Shown one piece after another: positions 4,927-5,435 of a stretch of 5,435 nucleotides of DNA (the first letter of the stretch is position 1; each line of letters starts with the position of its first letter). A program made the position numbers and the translations under genes. The notes beneath the pieces are model-generated. The model worked only from the letters and a program-made list of their open reading frames with translations, did no database searches and was not told the DNA's origin. The stretch is taken from assembly GCA_030598025.1 (NCBI GenBank), contig JAUVQS010000109.1, positions 1 to 5,435 on the forward strand. Direction: 5' to 3'. The DNA is from Acidimicrobiia bacterium (GTDB taxonomy: Bacteria; Actinomycetota; Acidimicrobiia; Spongiisociales; JAHEDJ01).

Positions 4927-5435
4927 TCAGAACTCCCCGGTGTCGCCGACACGGAACCGTTCGATCGCCATGATCGAGAAGGCGGTGAGCACCATCAGAA
5001 TTGTGCTTAGAGCCATCGCCCTACCGAAGTTCAGTTCGCCCGGCCTGCCCAGGAGCCGGAAGATTGCGACGGGCAAAGTTGGCCTCTCCGGGCGGACCAG
5101 GAAGGCAGTGGCTCCGAACTCCCCAAGCGAAATGGCGAAGGCAAATCCCGCGGCAACGAGTCCGGATCGAGCGATTAGGGGAAGGTCGATCTCCTTCCAG
5201 GCGCGCAACGGACTCGCTCCCAGCACCCTGGCTGCCTCACGCAGTCTGCGGCGGATGGAGCGCATCACCGGAACGACGGTTCTCACGACGAAAGGTATGG
5301 CGATCAAGGAGTGGGCGAGGGGGATCAAGACTGGTGACGTTCGAAGGTCGATGGGTGAATCGAACGCCACGAGGAATCCGAATCCGATCGTCACCGCCGA
5401 CGTGCCGAGGGGGAGCATCAACAGCAAGTCGAACC
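4927..5435 (-). CDS. ABC importer permease, ThiP/FbpB-like (C-terminal part)
   Basis: The last 168 residues of an inner-membrane ABC permease are visible; the frame stays open to the window edge, so the true start lies beyond 5435. The EAA loop that docks the ATPase is textbook: E66-A-A-x3-G72-x9-I82-x-L-P85 (numbered from the first full codon). Hydrophobic helices lie near 7-24, 35-57, 88-105 and 137-157. The stretch P-L-G-T-S-A-V-T-I-G-F-G near the start, and S-L-G-E-F-G with T-L-P-V-A-I-F-R further on, match my recollection of the C-terminal half of ThiP and FbpB-type permeases, which are double-length fused proteins. The TTG at 5427 is an internal Leu codon, not a start. The ATPase follows after one base. 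Substrate choice between thiamine and ferric iron is open; the binding-protein gene probably lies upstream, outside the window. Confidence 0.88.
   Translation of the reverse strand, partial: FDLLLMLPLGTSAVTIGFGFLVAFDSPIDLRTSPVLIPLAHSLIAIPFVVRTVVPVMRSIRRRLREAARVLGASPLRAWKEIDLPLIARSGLVAAGFAFAISLGEFGATAFLVRPERPTLPVAIFRLLGRPGELNFGRAMALSTILMVLTAFSIMAIERFRVGDTGEF
4933..4938 (-). promoter_or_regulatory. Ribosome binding site of the ABC ATPase
   Basis: GGGGAG on the minus strand lies 7 nt before the ATG at 4925, within the last codons of the permease. It decides the start in favour of that ATG over the GTG at 4952, and with the TGA-A-ATG junction indicates translational coupling of the two subunits. 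Confidence 0.6.

Noticed and set aside
1..5435. CRISPR array, insertion sequence, phage or toxin-antitoxin locus
   Set aside because: No regularly spaced repeats, transposase or integrase motifs, terminal repeats with target duplications or paired small genes were seen, even though a tRNA cluster is a common integration site.

Overview
The window is a G+C-rich bacterial chromosomal segment with ordinary housekeeping and metabolic content. The gene style suggests an actinobacterium, possibly an uncultured Acidimicrobiia-like lineage: high G+C, mixed ATG/GTG starts, tRNAs with and without an encoded CCA, and a CDP-alcohol phosphotransferase carrying a D-x-E-V-D motif. That assignment is an inference of low to moderate confidence, because no taxonomic marker beyond two tRNAs is present. 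I see no CRISPR array, transposase, phage gene or toxin-antitoxin pair.

Layout. Positions 1-350 hold two minus-strand tRNA genes, tRNA-Asp(GUC) then tRNA-Phe(GAA). A perfect hairpin fills nearly all of the spacer between them, and two more strong hairpins follow tRNA-Phe. Positions 351-1901 hold a two-gene minus-strand operon: a membrane CDP-alcohol phosphatidyltransferase followed 9 bp later by a zinc-type medium-chain oxidoreductase. It is transcribed toward the tRNAs. Positions 1902-2077 are a divergent intergenic region with a 16-bp operator-like dyad. Positions 2078-3745 hold two plus-strand genes: a YbgC-type hot-dog acyl-CoA thioesterase and a membrane-anchored PQQ-dependent (GSDH-type) sugar dehydrogenase. 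Positions 3746-3929 separate convergent genes and contain a 61-bp inverted repeat (17 of 18 pairs) followed by a C6/G6 hairpin. Positions 3930-5435 hold the 3' part of a minus-strand ABC import operon: the C-terminal part of a ThiP/FbpB-class permease running off the window edge, and a translationally coupled ATPase with a C-terminal TOBE-like extension.

How the genes relate. The permease and ATPase clearly form one importer, for iron(III), thiamine or a similar small solute; its binding protein and the rest of the permease should lie beyond 5435. The phosphatidyltransferase/oxidoreductase pair is probably co-transcribed, but no shared pathway can be read from the sequence. The thioesterase and sugar dehydrogenase are only 33-39 bp apart and may be co-transcribed, with no obvious metabolic link.

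The points most worth checking are an A at position 54 of the tRNA-Phe T-loop, a one-residue contraction in the catalytic motif of the phosphatidyltransferase, loss of a likely PQQ-contacting Asn in the dehydrogenase, and the unexplained 61-bp inverted repeat. None of these amounts to evidence for a new biological system.
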